From: Hsuehochloa calcarea
Taxonomy: Eukaryota; Streptophyta; Magnoliopsida; Poales; Poaceae
Assembly (NCBI GenBank): GCA_036346395.1
Contig: CM070604.1
Span: 38,033,662-38,097,661 of the forward strand
Reading direction: 5' to 3'
DNA: 64,000 nt
Positions 23,085-36,042 of the stretch are shown in pieces. Position 1 is the first letter of the stretch, and every line of letters starts with the position of its first letter. The notes under the pieces were generated by a model. The model was not told where the DNA came from. It saw nothing but the letters and a program-made list of their open reading frames with translations, and did not search any database. The translations under genes and the position numbers were made by a program.

Positions 23085-26000
23085 ACAGATGGCCGGACGC
23101 ACTGTAGAAGCAAGGCGACCACCGGTCCTGACGAGGATCTTCCTCCTCCTCCGACCATGGCCGAGGTCCTTCTTCGATCGAGCGCAACCGTGCGAGAGAC
23201 AGGAGGGTTCTTCGGACGTCATCGCGCAACACTTCCGCCCTTACCGGTGCATCGGATCCGGCAAGGGAGTGGTCATCACGCGTGGGGACTAGCGGAGTTT
23301 CTTCGATCAATTTCACGCTCGTTCTCGTGTCCGAGACCCGCTTGCCGCAGACGATTGGCTTCGTCGGTTGAAAGCTTCGATAGCGCAGCGCTGTGGAGCA
23401 CGAGAACGGCGCTATTCGCATGCCGGTGGAGGGTGCGGCTTTGTCTTGGTGGAGAGCTTCTGCCATGCAACTGACGGCACCACCGTCACTTGGGAGGAGT
23501 TCCAGTTGCTTTCCGCCGCTCTCATATTCCTTCCGCTTGATGAAGTCAAGAAGAAGGAATTCTTATCGCCGTGCAAGGCGTGTTCACCACGGAGTACTGT
23601 GACGAGTTCAACCATTTGGCTCGTTATGCTCGGAAGAGGTGGCCACCGATGAGGCCAAGCAAGAGAAAGTTCAAGGATGGTTTGTCCGAGGAACTTCAAG
23701 ACAAGCTATCTATCGTTGACTTCCTCGATTTCCGGCCTGGTGGACAAGGCCGCCGTTACTTGAAAGCACGCAGGAGAGCACTTGTGGATTCCCGCAGCGC
23801 AAGTGGGAGGCCCACAGTCGGCCAGGCAGCCGCCTTTCCGTTCTCGTGTTAAGTCCGGTCTCGGGTCTTCACCTTGAAGACTCCCGAGATCGTCAGCCTC
23901 GCCTCGTCCTTCGCAGTCCGTGCCCCAATCACGCACCTGCAGTCACCAGAGGCTCTCCATGACAGTGGATGTCACCGCTATTATGCGAATAATTGCCCCA
24001 AGAAGCAGGCGACCCCTCGTCCCTAATGGAGGACGCGGGCAAGGAGGTGGTTCTTCGCGGATCCAAGATAGTCCTCGCTACCCAAGGTGTGGGTAGTGGT
24101 CACGCCAACCTCATCTCACCGAGGAAGCACAGGAGGTACCCGATGTTGTGTTTGGTGCACTTCTATTAACTCTCATTCATCAGCTTTGTTTGATTCAGAG
24201 CATCTCATTCTTTTGTTTTCAAGTCTTTTGTCGCTATTAGTAAGCTCCTCTTTACTCCATTATTGGTCCCGTTGCTCATTCGCTTCCCGGTTGGGGTTGA
24301 GAGTCGAATATGAGTGTAGGGATGTCCCAATCGAGATTGAGGGAGTGAGATTCTTTGCGAATCTTATCCTCCTTCATTCAGCAAGTATAGATGTAATTCT
24401 TGGTATGGATTGGTTGTCTCAAGCATAAGGGACACATCGATTGCAAGAAGTGCGTCTCTATCTAGTCCTTCCCGCGAGCAGAGTTCGCTTTTTAATGCTA
24501 TTTATCTCAAGCTAAAGCCGCTCTAGATATTAGTGAAGTCCCAACAGTTCGTGACTTCATTGATGTGAAGCTCTTCCAGGATGCCACCAGCTCGAGACCT
24601 AGAGTTTGTCGTTGAGTTGGTTCCGCATCTGCTCGATTTCAAAGAGGCACTATCGGATGCCACCGAACGAGTTGGTGGAATTGAAGAAGCAACTTAATGA
24701 GCTTCAAGAAAAGGTTTCATCCGCCCTAGCTCATCTCCGTAAGGTTGTCGGCAGAATCTTCGAAAGAAGAAGGACAATACTTTATGCATGCGTTGATTAC
24801 CGTCCGCTTAATGAGGAGGTAAAAGAACAAGTATCCATTGCCCGCATTGATGATCTCTTTGATCAATTAACCGGAGCTCGAGTTTTCTCCAAGATTGATT
24901 TGAGAATGGGATATCATCAAGTTCAGATATGACCCGAGGATATTCCAAAGACGGCTTTTCTACTCGCTACGGCTTTGTATGAGTACACCGTCATGTCATT
25001 TGGCTTAACCAATGCTCCCGCCTTGTTCATGAACCTCATGAATCGGTATTCATGGAGTATTTGGATAAGTTTGTCGTGGTCTTCATCGATGATATTCTCA
25101 TCTATTCCAAGGATGATGAGCAACACGATGAGCATCCGAGGCTTGTGTTAGGCAAGCCGTGAGCATCACCGTATGCAAAGTTCAGAAGTGCCGTTACGTT
25201 GAAGTGGCCTTCCGGGCCATGTTCTTCAGCAGGGAGGCGGGCCGTTGACCCTAGCAAGGTCCGATGTTCTTTCATGGTTCACCTTACTTCGTGGCAGAGC
25301 GCGGAGTTTTCGGTTTAGCCGGATATTATCGCCGCTTTATCGAGAACTTCTCCAAGATCGCTGGCCGATGACGGAGTTGCTCAAGAAGGACAAGAAGTTC
25401 TTGTGGTCCGATGCTTGTGAGGAAAGTTTCAAGTACTTAAGGAGCGTTTGACCACCGCTCCCGCTTCGTTCTTCCCGATATTCATCGAAGCTTCGATATC
25501 TTTTGCGATGCTTCTGCGAGGACTCGGTTTGTGTCCTTATGCAAGAAGGCAAGGTAGTGGCCTATGCATCAAGGCAATTGAGGACTCATGAACTCAACTA
25601 TCCTACCCATGACTTGGAATTAGCCGCGTTGATTCATGCACTTAAGATTTGGCGACATTACCTAATCGGTAATCGTTCTGCGGTGTATTCGGATCACAAG
25701 AGCCTAAAGTATTTGTTTACCCAACCGGATCCGAACCTCGTGCAAAAGAGATGGTTGGAGTTGATCAAGGACTATGACATGGGTATTCACTACCATCCGG
25801 CAAGGCTAATGTCGCTTCCGATGCGCTCGATCGCAGCGCATTGCAATGCCTTGTTGCTCCGAGGATGTCAACCCACCTTACAGAAGGAATTTCAATGCCT
25901 CAACTTAGGTGCTGTTGAGCATGGTTCCTCGCTACCACGGTTGTGCAACCAACCTTGGTGGATCGGGTTAAGGTCGCTCAACGATCGATGTTGGAATAAG

Positions 26001-27340
26001 CCGCATCAAGGAAAATGTCAAGAAGGAAATGTAGGTACTCCAGGATGAGCATGGTGTTGTAAGGTTCGAAACGCCTGTGTTTCCAAAGGACATGGAATTG
26101 CGGAATTTGATTCTCGAAGCCCATGATTCGCCTTTGTCTATTCATCCCGGGCCACAAAGATGTATCAAGATCTCCGCTGGGGATTTTGGTGGACCCGAAT
26201 GAAGAGGGAAGTTGCGGTTCGTTCTCGAAAGCGACGACGTCGTCGTCGTGTCAAGGCCGAGCATCAGTCGCCAGATGGGGCCTTCACCTTTGCCTATTCC
26301 TCGAGATGGAGGAAGGATTCGACCGGGATGGATTTTATCACCGATCCGCTTCGTACTTCCAAGGGCAATGATGCCATTTGGAGTCGTCATCGATCGCTGG
26401 CGAAAGTGGCTCATTTCATTCCTGTCGAGACGCTTTAAGCGGTGGGACTCAAGTTGAGCTTTATATCGCTGCATTGTGAGTTTGCATGGGATCCCAAGAC
26501 GATCATTTCGATCGTGGTTCCTGTTCACTTCTCGATTTTGCGCAGTACATGAAGTGGCTATGGGAACCCATCTTAACTTTAGCACCGCATATCATCCTCA
26601 AACCGATGGTCAAACCGAGAGGTCAACCAAGTGTTGGAAGACATGCTCTGCTTGTGTTCTCATCATATGGAAAGCATTGGGAAAAATGCTTGCCATTCGG
26701 GAGATTTTTTCTTATAACAACAGTTTTCAAGCCGCCTCGGCATGTCACCTTCGAGGCCTTATACGGGAGAAAGTGCAGACCCGTTAAATTGGTCTGAGAC
26801 CGTGAAGACCATTCTTTGGCCCGACTGATCAATGAGGCCGAGAGTCAAGTCCGGCTTATTCGTGATCGTTTGCGCATGCCTCAATCCGTGCAAAAGAGCT
26901 ATCGCGATCGCCGTCGCCGTGAGTTGAGCTTTGAGCCTAATGACTTTGTTTATCTCAAAGTCTCTCCTTTGAAGGGCCATCAACGCTTTCGTCAAGGGAA
27001 GTTAGCTCCTCGATATGCCGGTCCTACCGGTGTGATCGAGAAGAAAGGAGTCATGCCTATAAGTTGGCGCACCACCGCACTTGAAGGGGTACATGATGTT
27101 TTCCACGTGTCCCAATTAAAGAAGTCCGGTGTTCCAACAGAGGAAGCTCCGTTGGAAACTCTCGATGTCCAGAAGATTTGACCTACAAGGAGCACCTGTT
27201 CGCATCCTTGAAGAGACCGAGCGAAGAACAAGGAATAGAGCCATCGATTCCTTAAAGTTCAGTGGTCGAACCATTCCGAGGATGAGGCTACTTGGGAAAG
27301 GGAAGATCGTCTCGTCACGACCTATCCATCTTTCTTTCTG
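23085..27340 (+). pseudogene. Chromovirus gag-pol, degenerate
   Basis: Gag starts near 23089. Its nucleocapsid remnant GCHRYYANNCPKK sits at about 23965-24005. Protease: ECRDVPIEIEGVRFFANLIL and VILGMDWLS at about 24310-24420. RT: ACVDYRPLNEE, FSKIDLRMGYHQVQI, then a frameshift before the IDD region at 25080-25105. RNase H: VAYASRQLRTHELNYPTHDL and SDHKSLKYLF at 25560-25720. Integrase: LSIHPG region at 26130, STGMDFI at 26316, AYHPQTDGQTERS at 26590. Tail: GPTGVIEKKGV and EGVHDVFHVSQLKKS at 27020-27125, then a shifted chromodomain part (CEEATWERED-like region near 27285). Many stops and frameshifts preclude function. Such elements target heterochromatin through the chromodomain. Confidence 0.82.
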
Positions 27341-27383
27341 AGTGAGCCAAATCTCTGACGAGATTTTTGTAAGGGGAGGTTTT

Positions 27384-30316
27384 GTAACATCCCAAAATTG
27401 GTTTGTGTTTCAAATGTAATAAAATGAGGAGAAATTAAAACTTTTCTCTCGATCTTGATTTTTGTATGTCAGTTCCCATAATTGTTGTAAAAGAATTATG
27501 GAAATCAAAAATCAAATTACCATTTGGACACCAACACAAATCTCCTTCATAAAAATCTTGTGCCCAACCCTGAAAATAATTTTCTTTGAACCTAGGAGTG
27601 ATGTTAACACCTCAGAATTATTTCATAATTTTCGAGAAATTATTTGATAAATTTTGAGACAAGTCAAACATTAGTCAAACTCCTAAAATAGCCTTCTGAA
27701 TTTTTAGAGAAAAATGCAGTGCATAAATGTCTCTGAAAATTTTATACAAGGTTCCTCCTGTTGCCCACAACCTCCATTTAAAATTTCATAATTTTTGGAG
27801 CTTGTTTGATATCTCAATTAATTATCCTTAGTCATTTCGACAAATAACTCAAAATCGGCTTTTACTATTCCTTGACTCAAGTCACACTCGGGTCCAAGCC
27901 ATTCGTTCGATCGGATCAACTAATCGCACCGCCCACCACATCGAGCGCTCAATTTCGACCGTTAGATCTCGATCGTCGGTCCTGGCGCTCGAGGTGACGT
28001 TCGGACCGCCGATCCTCCCCTCGCTGCAACCGTTCATCTCAAGATCGTGCTCGAAAAGAGGCAACGTTCGGACGCCCGAGCATCTGTACAACGTGGACCG
28101 TAGGATCCAAATCAACGGCCCGTGATCAAGTTAGCGTTCAAACCGTTCTAATCGCCGTGTTTCTTTTGAACCGTCCGATTGAAATCCAACGGCTGGCGCG
28201 CTATCGTCTTCCTCGCTCATCGGCACGAGTCAATCAAGGCGGTGAAAATGGCAGCGGGCGTAGCGTCCGGGTCACCTGGCTTTTGGCCAACGACTCAAGC
28301 ATTTATTGCTCCCGTCCCACCGCTCCGGTAAATGCGTCTCCTCGAGTTCACGTGCTCCGCCGCCCTCGGTCGACCTCAACACGGAGTTCGCCCATTTTTC
28401 TTCCCTGCTTCTTCCTTGCCTTTTGGCTATAAAACTCCTCAGAGACTTCCTTAGCATCCTTTGAACACCCTTGAGCTCCGGAACCACTGTTAGTGCATTG
28501 CTCGAGCTCCATTTCAAAAATTGCTCTCGGCCGCCATTGTTGAAGCTCCAACCTCTTCGGTGAAAGTGGTGCTCCGGGCCTTCTCTTTCTAAACCCTTGC
28601 TTCCTCAGTTACTTACCATCTCTAAGAGTATTAACCCTCACTCAATTTGGGTTTTCCCGCAGGGAGCAGCTTAATTTTGAATTTCCCCCTTTTTGGCCGA
28701 AAGCCCTATTTTTCTTCATCGAGGCAGCTCAGTCCCTCTCGTGCTTTCTCCGTGCTCGTAACCCCTCTTTAGTCCCTAGTTGCTTGGCACCCGCCGCTTG
28801 GACCGTGCAGAGCTCATTTGCTATTTTCGCTTTTGACCGTTTTGGTCATCTCTCGCTATCTCGGCTTGCTGCGGCGTTCTAGAACGCCGCAGCCTAAAAT
28901 ATATTGGTTCCATTAAGGTGCCAGTTTGTTAGCAACCCATTTTGGGCACTTGCTCACCTTGCCGCGCGCGAGTCGTCGGCGATGATCCTCTCTCCCCGCT
29001 GCCGTTTTGTCCGGATGAAAACAGCGCGAGTTTTGAACGTGATTGGTGGACCGTCGATCCTTTGATCAACGGTCCAGATCTGAAGTGAATGTTCGGACCG
29101 TCCGAGAAGGTTCGATCGTGTGGACCGTTGGATCCAAGATCAACGGCTCCTATGCGTGTGAACGTTCGGACCGCCGAACGCCCCGATCTGACGTGGAACC
29201 GTTGGATCGAATCAACGGTGAGCGTTTAGGATTGTGAATCCGCTACGGCGTTAAGCTTCTGGACGCGGACCGTCGGATCTTTGATCGACGCTCTCGTTCG
29301 CCACGTCGTTTTAATTCCCGATTTCGAAAGGATTTATTTGTCAATGAAAAATATCATAACTTGTAAAATGCATAACTAATTCATTCCAAATCCTTTTCGG
29401 TTGATTCAAATTTTGTTGGTTATGTTTTTAACTAGACTTTAAGTTAAAAATGTTTTCAGACTCAGTATAGCTCCATAAAATTTTGCTAATGAATAGTAGC
29501 ATTTTTGATTTATGAAATGATTAAAATTGTTTTAATATCTTTTGCATCAAGAATCCAAATCAATTGGTTCTTGTTGCATTAGTTCATAAAAATCATGCTC
29601 TTTCTACTGTAAAAATTTGAGAGCTTTTTGTTGAAGTTGGCTGTTGGATCTTTTCGGTTTCTTTTGCCTTATTGGTTCTTTTTGGTTCTTTCGATAGGAT
29701 CCAAGAGCACATTGATGAAAGTGATCCTCTAGCAACATCTTGACCCGCAGCAAGGTGCAACAGTTTGATCATGTTAATCCTATTATTTTACAAGTTTAAT
29801 ATTTTGAATTCAACTGTATGTATGCATTGCTACTTTGTGTTAAATTATGGTTAGTTGATCCTATAGTTGCATAATCCGTAGGATATTGTTTATTCTCTAC
29901 TACTTGAGCCTAGATTATTTGCTGTGATTAGAGTTCGTTGGATGAGCTCTTGTCACTTAGTATCATACGAGTCTTTATGCTTAGCCATGCTTAGTTCGGT
30001 AGCTTGGGCGATCATCGACTTAGTCGATGGTCTTGATCACCTAAAATTATTATTCTTTCATTATGTCCAGCACTTTGTGCTTTGTTAATTTTGCAAATCA
30101 GAAACTGAAAATGAAAACTGATTTGGACTTGGGCATAATGGTATGTTGGTGTGGTGTTTTTGGGTGTGATCGGAATGGTGCCCAAGTCATCAAGGACCGA
30201 ACATCTTGTTACACTAAACCAAGCACTATTAGTACTAACCACATGAGGGATATATGGGACCCCTCTTGACTTAGTACTTTGGCGTGTGTTATCTCCGAGT
30301 CGCAGGAGGAAAAGTT
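27384..30316 (+). repeat. 3' LTR of chromovirus E2 (3' end truncated)
   Basis: It starts TGTAACATCCCAAAATTGG, a start shared by several chromovirus LTRs in this window. A TATA box (TATAAAA, 28428-28434) follows a GC-rich promoter-like stretch rich in ACGGT/GATCAACGG motifs (about 27900-29300). The tail 29818-30315 repeats the 5' LTR. It stops abruptly at 30316 where other sequence is joined. Confidence 0.75.
28428..28434 (+). promoter_or_regulatory. TATA box in chromovirus E2 3' LTR
   Basis: TATAAAA within GGCTATAAAACTCC, about 1.04 kb after the LTR start, which is the place where such long LTRs start transcription. Confidence 0.55.
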
Positions 30317-31529
30317 TCATATCCATACAAAAATATCTATGAAGCGATAAAGTAATATTACTCGAGGCCGACTCGGTTTAATGTTATTAATAGCCTAATG
30401 ACTTTGTTTATCTCTCTCTCCTTTGAAGGGCCATGTTTGGTTCTATGTGGTCCTCACTGTGTGATCGAGAAGAAAGGAGTCGTTGTTTATAAGTTGGCGC
30501 TATACCACTTGAAGGGTACATGATGTTTTCCACGTGTCCCAATTAAAGAAGTGCCTCCGTGTTCCAACAGAGGAAGTCCGCTGAAAACTCGATGTCCAGA
30601 AGATTTGACCTACAAGGAGCACCCTGCTCGCATCCTTGAAGAGAGTGAACGAAGAACAAGGAATAGAGCCATCGATTCCTTAAAGTTCAAAGTGGTCGAA
30701 CCATTCCGAGGATGAGGCTACTTGGGAAAGGGAAGATCGCCTGCAAGCGAACTATCCATCTTTCTTTACCGAGTGAGCCAAATCTCTGGACGAGATTTTT
30801 GTAAGGGGAGGTTTTGTAACATCCCAAAATTGGTTTGTGTTTCAAATGTAATAAAAATGAGGAGAAATTAAAACTTTTCTCTGATCTTGATTTTTGTAAT
30901 CAGTTCCATAATTGTTGTAAAGGAATTATGGAAATCAAAAATCAAATTACCATTTGGACACCAACACAAATCTCCTTCATAAAAATCTTGTGCCCAACCC
31001 TGAAAATAATTTTCTTTGAACCTAGGAGTGATGTTAACACCTCGAATTATTTCATAATTTTCAGAAATTATTTGATAAATTTTGAGACAAGTCAAACATT
31101 AGTCAAACTCCTAAAATAGCCTTACGGAATTTTTAGAGAAAAATGCAGTGCATAAATGTCTCTGAAAATTTTATACAAGGTTCCTCCTCTGCCCACAACC
31201 TCCATTTAAAATTTCATAATTTTTGGAGCTTGTTTGATATCTCAATTAATTATCCTTAGTCATTTCGAGAAATAACTCAAAATCAGCTTTTACTATTCCT
31301 TGACTCAAGTCACACTCGGGTCCAAGCCATTCGTTCGATCAACTAATCGCACCGACCACCCACATCAAAGTTGCTCAATTTCGGCCGTTAGATCTCGACC
31401 GTGCGTCAGCGCTCGGTGACGTTCGGACCGCCGATCCTCTCGCCGAACCGTTCATCGAAGATCGCGGCCTGCGAAGAGGCAACGCCGGCTCGCCTCGCAA
31501 CGCCTGCGCAACGTGGACCGTAGGATCCA
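30317..31529 (+). other. Scrambled mosaic of LTR, pol end and LTR start
   Basis: In order: 30317-30361 copies 20187-20231 (solo LTR E3); about 30370-30390 matches E2 LTR at 22058; the next 22 bases match pol at 26937; then pol at 26965, LTR at 22095 and pol at 27032. From about 30500 the copy is colinear with pol end (27080-27340) and then the LTR start (30816-31529 matches 27384-28111). Tiny alternating pieces from two unrelated places are not how transposons normally rearrange. Confidence 0.7.
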
Positions 31530-32036
31530 TAGTAGCAAAAGTACCTTATGGTCAAGTCTTACAGAGGTTGTTACGCAGGGCTTAACAATAAAAGATAAAC
31601 CTACAGCGAAAACCAAAATATCTCATGGTAGCCATCCGACATGCCCACATGCAATCGAGTGGAGGATACGACCTAGTTCGCATAGTCTTCGAAGTAATCT
31701 TCCTCGTAGAACTCGGTGCTCCCTGGTTCTTCTTCGGTGATTGATCAACAATGGGTGTACAGTCGTGAGTACATAAAGTACTCAGCAAGTCATAGGGAAA
31801 TGTATGCAGATAGTATTCATGCAAGGCTTGAACAAGGATGACTTTATGGCTATTTTGCAGAAAGCAACATTTGACTATAAATACATTAAATAGATGAAAA
31901 AGCATAATTTAAAAAATTAAGTACATAAGTAAATGAGTTTCTTTGAAGCAACTAGTGATCACCTGTCCACTTCCCAATCATCAACCAGAACAAACCATTC
32001 CAAACCATTCTAACATGTTTTTTAAGATCTACCCCT
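31530..32036 (-). repeat. Middle piece of solo LTR E3 (includes second copy of 20232-20655)
   Basis: Bases 31530-31937 repeat 20232-20655, and 31938-32036 continue the same LTR. After the gypsy insertion (32037-43804; duplicated CCCCT) the LTR proceeds at 43810. On - this reads smoothly as the 3' half of a chromovirus LTR. Confidence 0.7.
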
Positions 32037-32724
32037 TGTCGACGATCAAATCACCGAACTTATGAGTATATAAATAGAAAGAGGAAATGTGGCACGTATC
32101 TCCTGGTAAGGAATGGGGCTGCTCTTTATTGATATGAATTAGCTGTTACAAAGTGTATCTGTAATCTAGACCAAAGACTAACTCCCCTAACAATGGAGCA
32201 CAATGCTTGCTACGGCCTTACGATCTAATCGACTGACTATCTTCTGAGAGTGATTCCAGTCGATGATTGTCTTCGGTCCCTCTTCTTCTCCTTCCACGGT
32301 CCTCCTTATGTAGTTGATGAAACGTTAGCAGTTGTCCCTTAGAGAGGTGTCTGTTAAAAAGTGACGCATCTGGTCGGAGAGAGGCGTCAGTTGACAATGT
32401 ATCAACTGTTGTGCGGTTATATGTCAATGAGTCATGTAACCGTACTCCAGTGCCGTAGCGTCGCGTGGTATGGAATATATAGCACATGTTCCATTCGTCA
32501 CACGATAAAGTATATGTCTGGTCTTAGATCCAGACACCAGTTCAAAACCTTGTGAGCATTTGACTAGTCGGAGACTAGGTTCGGAACCATGTCCGACCAG
32601 GTTGGGTATTATGTAACCTCTGGATTTCTTACGACCAGTGAGGTCGTAAGTTTTAGGGGTTACGACCATGAAGACGTATGGTCTCTATATAATAAATAGT
32701 AAGTAGAGGTTTTAATCCTCGTCA
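32037..32724 (-). repeat. 3' LTR of gypsy E4
   Basis: On - it runs TGACGAGGATTAAAACC ... CGTCGACA and has the same length as its partner. It is flanked outside by CCCCT. Confidence 0.93.
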
Positions 32725-32740
32725 GCTAGCCCCCGAACTT
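32725..32740 (-). other. Polypurine tract of gypsy E4
   Basis: On - the sequence AGTTCGGGGGCTAGC directly precedes the 3' LTR start, the expected place for plus-strand priming. Confidence 0.65.
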
Positions 32741-33058
32741 TAAATGAATTGGTCGTATGGACGCTTACTCCTGATGAAGTTGTATCGGGCAGACCCCTCA
32801 TTAAATGTTGTGGTACCTGAAGTGGTCTGTATTCATTTTTAAAGTTGATGATTTGCCTTGGAAGTTGAAAAGCTTCTTTGTCCGCTGGTTAAAAAGTATT
32901 TTTGTCAATTGGACTTTTTCTTGAAGCGGTTACAGTGTTATGGCTATAAAAACCTCATAGCACTGGGTGTTAGGGTTCCTTTGCCTTTTGCTTTCCTCTT
33001 TATCTTCTAAGAAACCATCTCCGATCACCTTATAATTCTTCACCCGAAAGAAATCACC

Positions 33059-36042
33059 ATGTCGGATCTTATTACCAACTGGTCAATTTCCGATCTGAGT
33101 GAGAAGAAGTTGGAAAATTTGGAGAAGGTTGGGCTGCTACTTGACAGAAATTTGATCTCATGGAGATCAGCATTCGGGAAAATTCTCCAAGCGGTGAGGA
33201 TGGAGAAATTCCGATATTTCTCGCATGTATTGAATGTGGCTTCAGACTTCCAGTTCACTCCTTTCTTTCCTAAGTACTGGAGTACTATGGAGTGGAACTG
33301 ATCAATCTGGCCCCCAACGCCATAGCCAACCTTTGCATCTTCGTTTATCTCTGTGAAGCGTACTTAGAAATTCCAGCAACTCTGGATCTCTTCAAGTACT
33401 ACTACAGATTAGCAAACGCGAAGAAGACGACCAGTACACCTGGAGAGTGTACCTTGCGCCTCCATGATGGGAAGGCTGATGAGTACATTTCTATGTACTC
33501 CAAATCTTCGTGGTTGTCATGGAAAAAGAGTTGATTTTATATGAAGATTACGCAGGGCGATGGCCTCTATTACAGTGGTAAGAAAGCCGTCGAGAATCTG
33601 CGATGGCGTTCCTCCTCTAAGAAGGAGGGGAAAATTGAGAGATGGGTTGATGCTATCCATCTCCTGAGTGTCAGGGGTTTAACCTCCTGGCACGTGGTAA
33701 GGGACTTTTCCATGCAGAAGATTAGTCCTTTGAAGGCCAGAGCCCATTCGATGCTCTGGTACATTGGTCGTGATGATGTGACGAGGGATTCTAGGGAAGG
33801 TAGATCTCAGTTAGAATTCGACCAGTATATTTTTCTAGTCAATTGCTTTCATAACCCTAAGACCTCTCTTTTTATTACAGCCTTGTCTTCTGATGAGATC
33901 AGAAGTTGGATCAAGATGATCTGTGCTGGAGAGCCTAACGAAAAGGCTAGTTTCCCTCTGATCTTAGCAGTTACTACTGCTGAAGAGAGGACTGAGAGAC
34001 TCTGGGTAAGCATGTTAATTATTTTTCATCTTTACAAACTCTTCCGATCGGTGTTTACCTAAAAAACCTCTTTGATATGTAGTCGGTTGATCTGAGGATC
34101 AATGAGGCCACGGAAACATGTGAGCCATTTGATGACCCGACCAGTCTTACGATCACTAGTGATCGTGCAGAGGTAGGTAACCGAAGGAAGTATTTTTCAT
34201 TTTAGATGAAAAGATCATTCATCACCCGACTAACTTTGTTTGTTAAATCAGGCGATAGTCACCGAATCTCATATAGTTGCTCAAGAATTGCCAATGGCTG
34301 TAGAGTCAACTGTTTTGGTGACCAATGAACCCGCACCATCCAATCCAACGATCAGGGATTTTGCTCTCGACCAATTGGTTGAAAGTATTTCATCTGATCT
34401 TCCCTTGGAGCACGTAGAGGGTGTAACCAACCCTACCAGTTTAGAACTGGTAAAATCAGTTAAAAATAAAATAAAAGCAAGCGCTACGGATTTTAAGCCG
34501 GCGCGCTATAGAGTCAAGATAAAGAAGACGACCGGGTATGTTTTAAATGGAAATAATAATATAAATGCATACCTTTTATATCCTCAGTGAATTTTAAACT
34601 CTAAACTTCCTTTCCTTTGTGCAGATCTGCTGGAGCTCCAGTCGTTTCCGACCGGGTCATTCCAGTAGATCAGGTGATTGAGGGCACCTCTGACCAAGGC
34701 TTTCCTCAGGTAAGAAACTCTGAGGAAGAAGTGGTTAGAGGAGCCCCCGAAACTGCTTCAGTACTAGACTCTGACTTGGATCCTGTAGTGATTGTTACTC
34801 CATCAGTGGAGGTAGGCACTTCTACAGATCCAAGTCAGACTCCGATCACTGCAAGCAATCCCTCCCAAACTAACAAGTTTCCTTTTTCTCCTCGATTTAT
34901 CGAGGATAAGGAGCTTGATGAAGCTTGGAGGAGAATATCAGATCGTCTTGCAAAGGCGAATCCTGATAATTTTTTTTGCCGATTATAATGACGTGGCAAT
35001 TCAAGTAAGTGTCTTCAACCATTCTTATATCTCTCTCTAAAGTTCAATAGAAACTTGAAGAGGAAATGCTATCTATGCATCGCATATGGTTGAAAACTTC
35101 ATTGCGATCGGAGGCTTGACCGAGCGAATAAAGATCCTGGAGCAAAAACACTCCGAATTAGAGAGTAAAGAACTCTCCTACTTAACTTTTCCTTCTTTAT
35201 GCCTCCATTTTTCTCTTCTAATTATCCTCCCTTATCATACTTGACAGGTTTGGAGAAAATAAAGAAGAAGCTATGGCTGAAAAAGCCAGAAGACTAAGGC
35301 TTGAAGAAGAGAACTAAGCTAAGAACCGGTCGGTCGAAGAGTTGATGACCAGAAATAAAGAAATCTTAGAAAAATACAAGAAAAAGATCGAAGGTAATTA
35401 GTCGTAAACTTGACTTAATATCTCTTCTAGTCCTTCTTGCCTAATACTTATTTTGCTTTCTCAGAACAAAATCAAGCATTAGCCAAAGCGAAGAAAGCTT
35501 TGGAATTTGAGCAAGACAAGGGGGCAGTAATCATGCTTAATCTCGACTTAAAGATCACTGCACTCAATAAAATGATCTTTGATATGGGATCAGGATCAAC
35601 ATTGCCCTCCTTAAGTGATCCAATGGAAAAGGTAAATTACCTTGGTCACCTTTTGGAGGATCTTAAGGGTTTGCTCAAGACTACAAGAGATAATTATGCC
35701 CAATCTGTTAAAAAATCTATTGCCAGTGGAGTTAGTCTTACTCTGGCAAAACTGAAGGCGTCCCCGACCCCTCTACTAATCTTCAAGTTATTGAAGAAGA
35801 TTTCAACTGCTTGCCTGAGGAGGCGACCAAGTTTCTCAAGGAAGTTAAACATCTTGGAGACAAGGTTGCAGAAGAAATGGAGGTCGGATCTCCATCAAGC
35901 AGTGATTAGATGGCCAATCTCTTGTAGTAAAAAAACCTGCAAAAAAGAGAGTATGCAAAAAATGTGCAAAAACTTACCCCTCTCTTGTCAACGAAATCTT
36001 TTGTTCATCCGGTCGACTTATGGATATTCATATATTAACTAG
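33059..36042 (+). pseudogene. Antisense accessory gene of gypsy E4, plant 'putative gypsy type transposon' protein, intron-containing
   Basis: This gene reads opposite to the element. Exon 1 (33059-34005) has LAPNAIANLCIFVYLCEAYL and WLSWKKS-x-FYMKI, resembling the domain I know as PF04195 (Transposase_28, putative gypsy type transposon). GT-AG introns then give exons 34083-34172, 34252-34535 and 34625-35004 in consistent phase, coding an acidic, Ser/Thr/Pro-rich middle. Later pieces (about 35090-36030) are rich in K/E/Q heptads (ERIKILEQKHSELES, EELMTRNKEILEKYKKK), probably coiled coil. Breaks: a frameshift near 33290, a TGA at 33531-33533 where Trp is expected, and an extra T in the T-run near 34970. 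Antisense genes in this position are known from Grande/Tat-type elements; their role is unknown. Confidence 0.72.

Larger units (their letters stand above)
20656..31530 (+). mobile_element. Rearranged Tekay/Del-type chromovirus (E2)
   Basis: Layout on +: the 3' two-fifths of an LTR (20656-22257), a degenerate iMet primer site, gag, protease, RT, RNase H, integrase with chromodomain-like tail (23085-27340), an LTR start (27384) running to 30316, then a scrambled piece and a second copy of pol-end plus LTR-start (30440-31530). The 5' LTR lacks its first about 2.4 kb and the 3' LTR lacks its last part. No 5-bp target duplication exists; instead a roughly 420-bp block of host LTR is duplicated on both sides. 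Confidence 0.75.
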
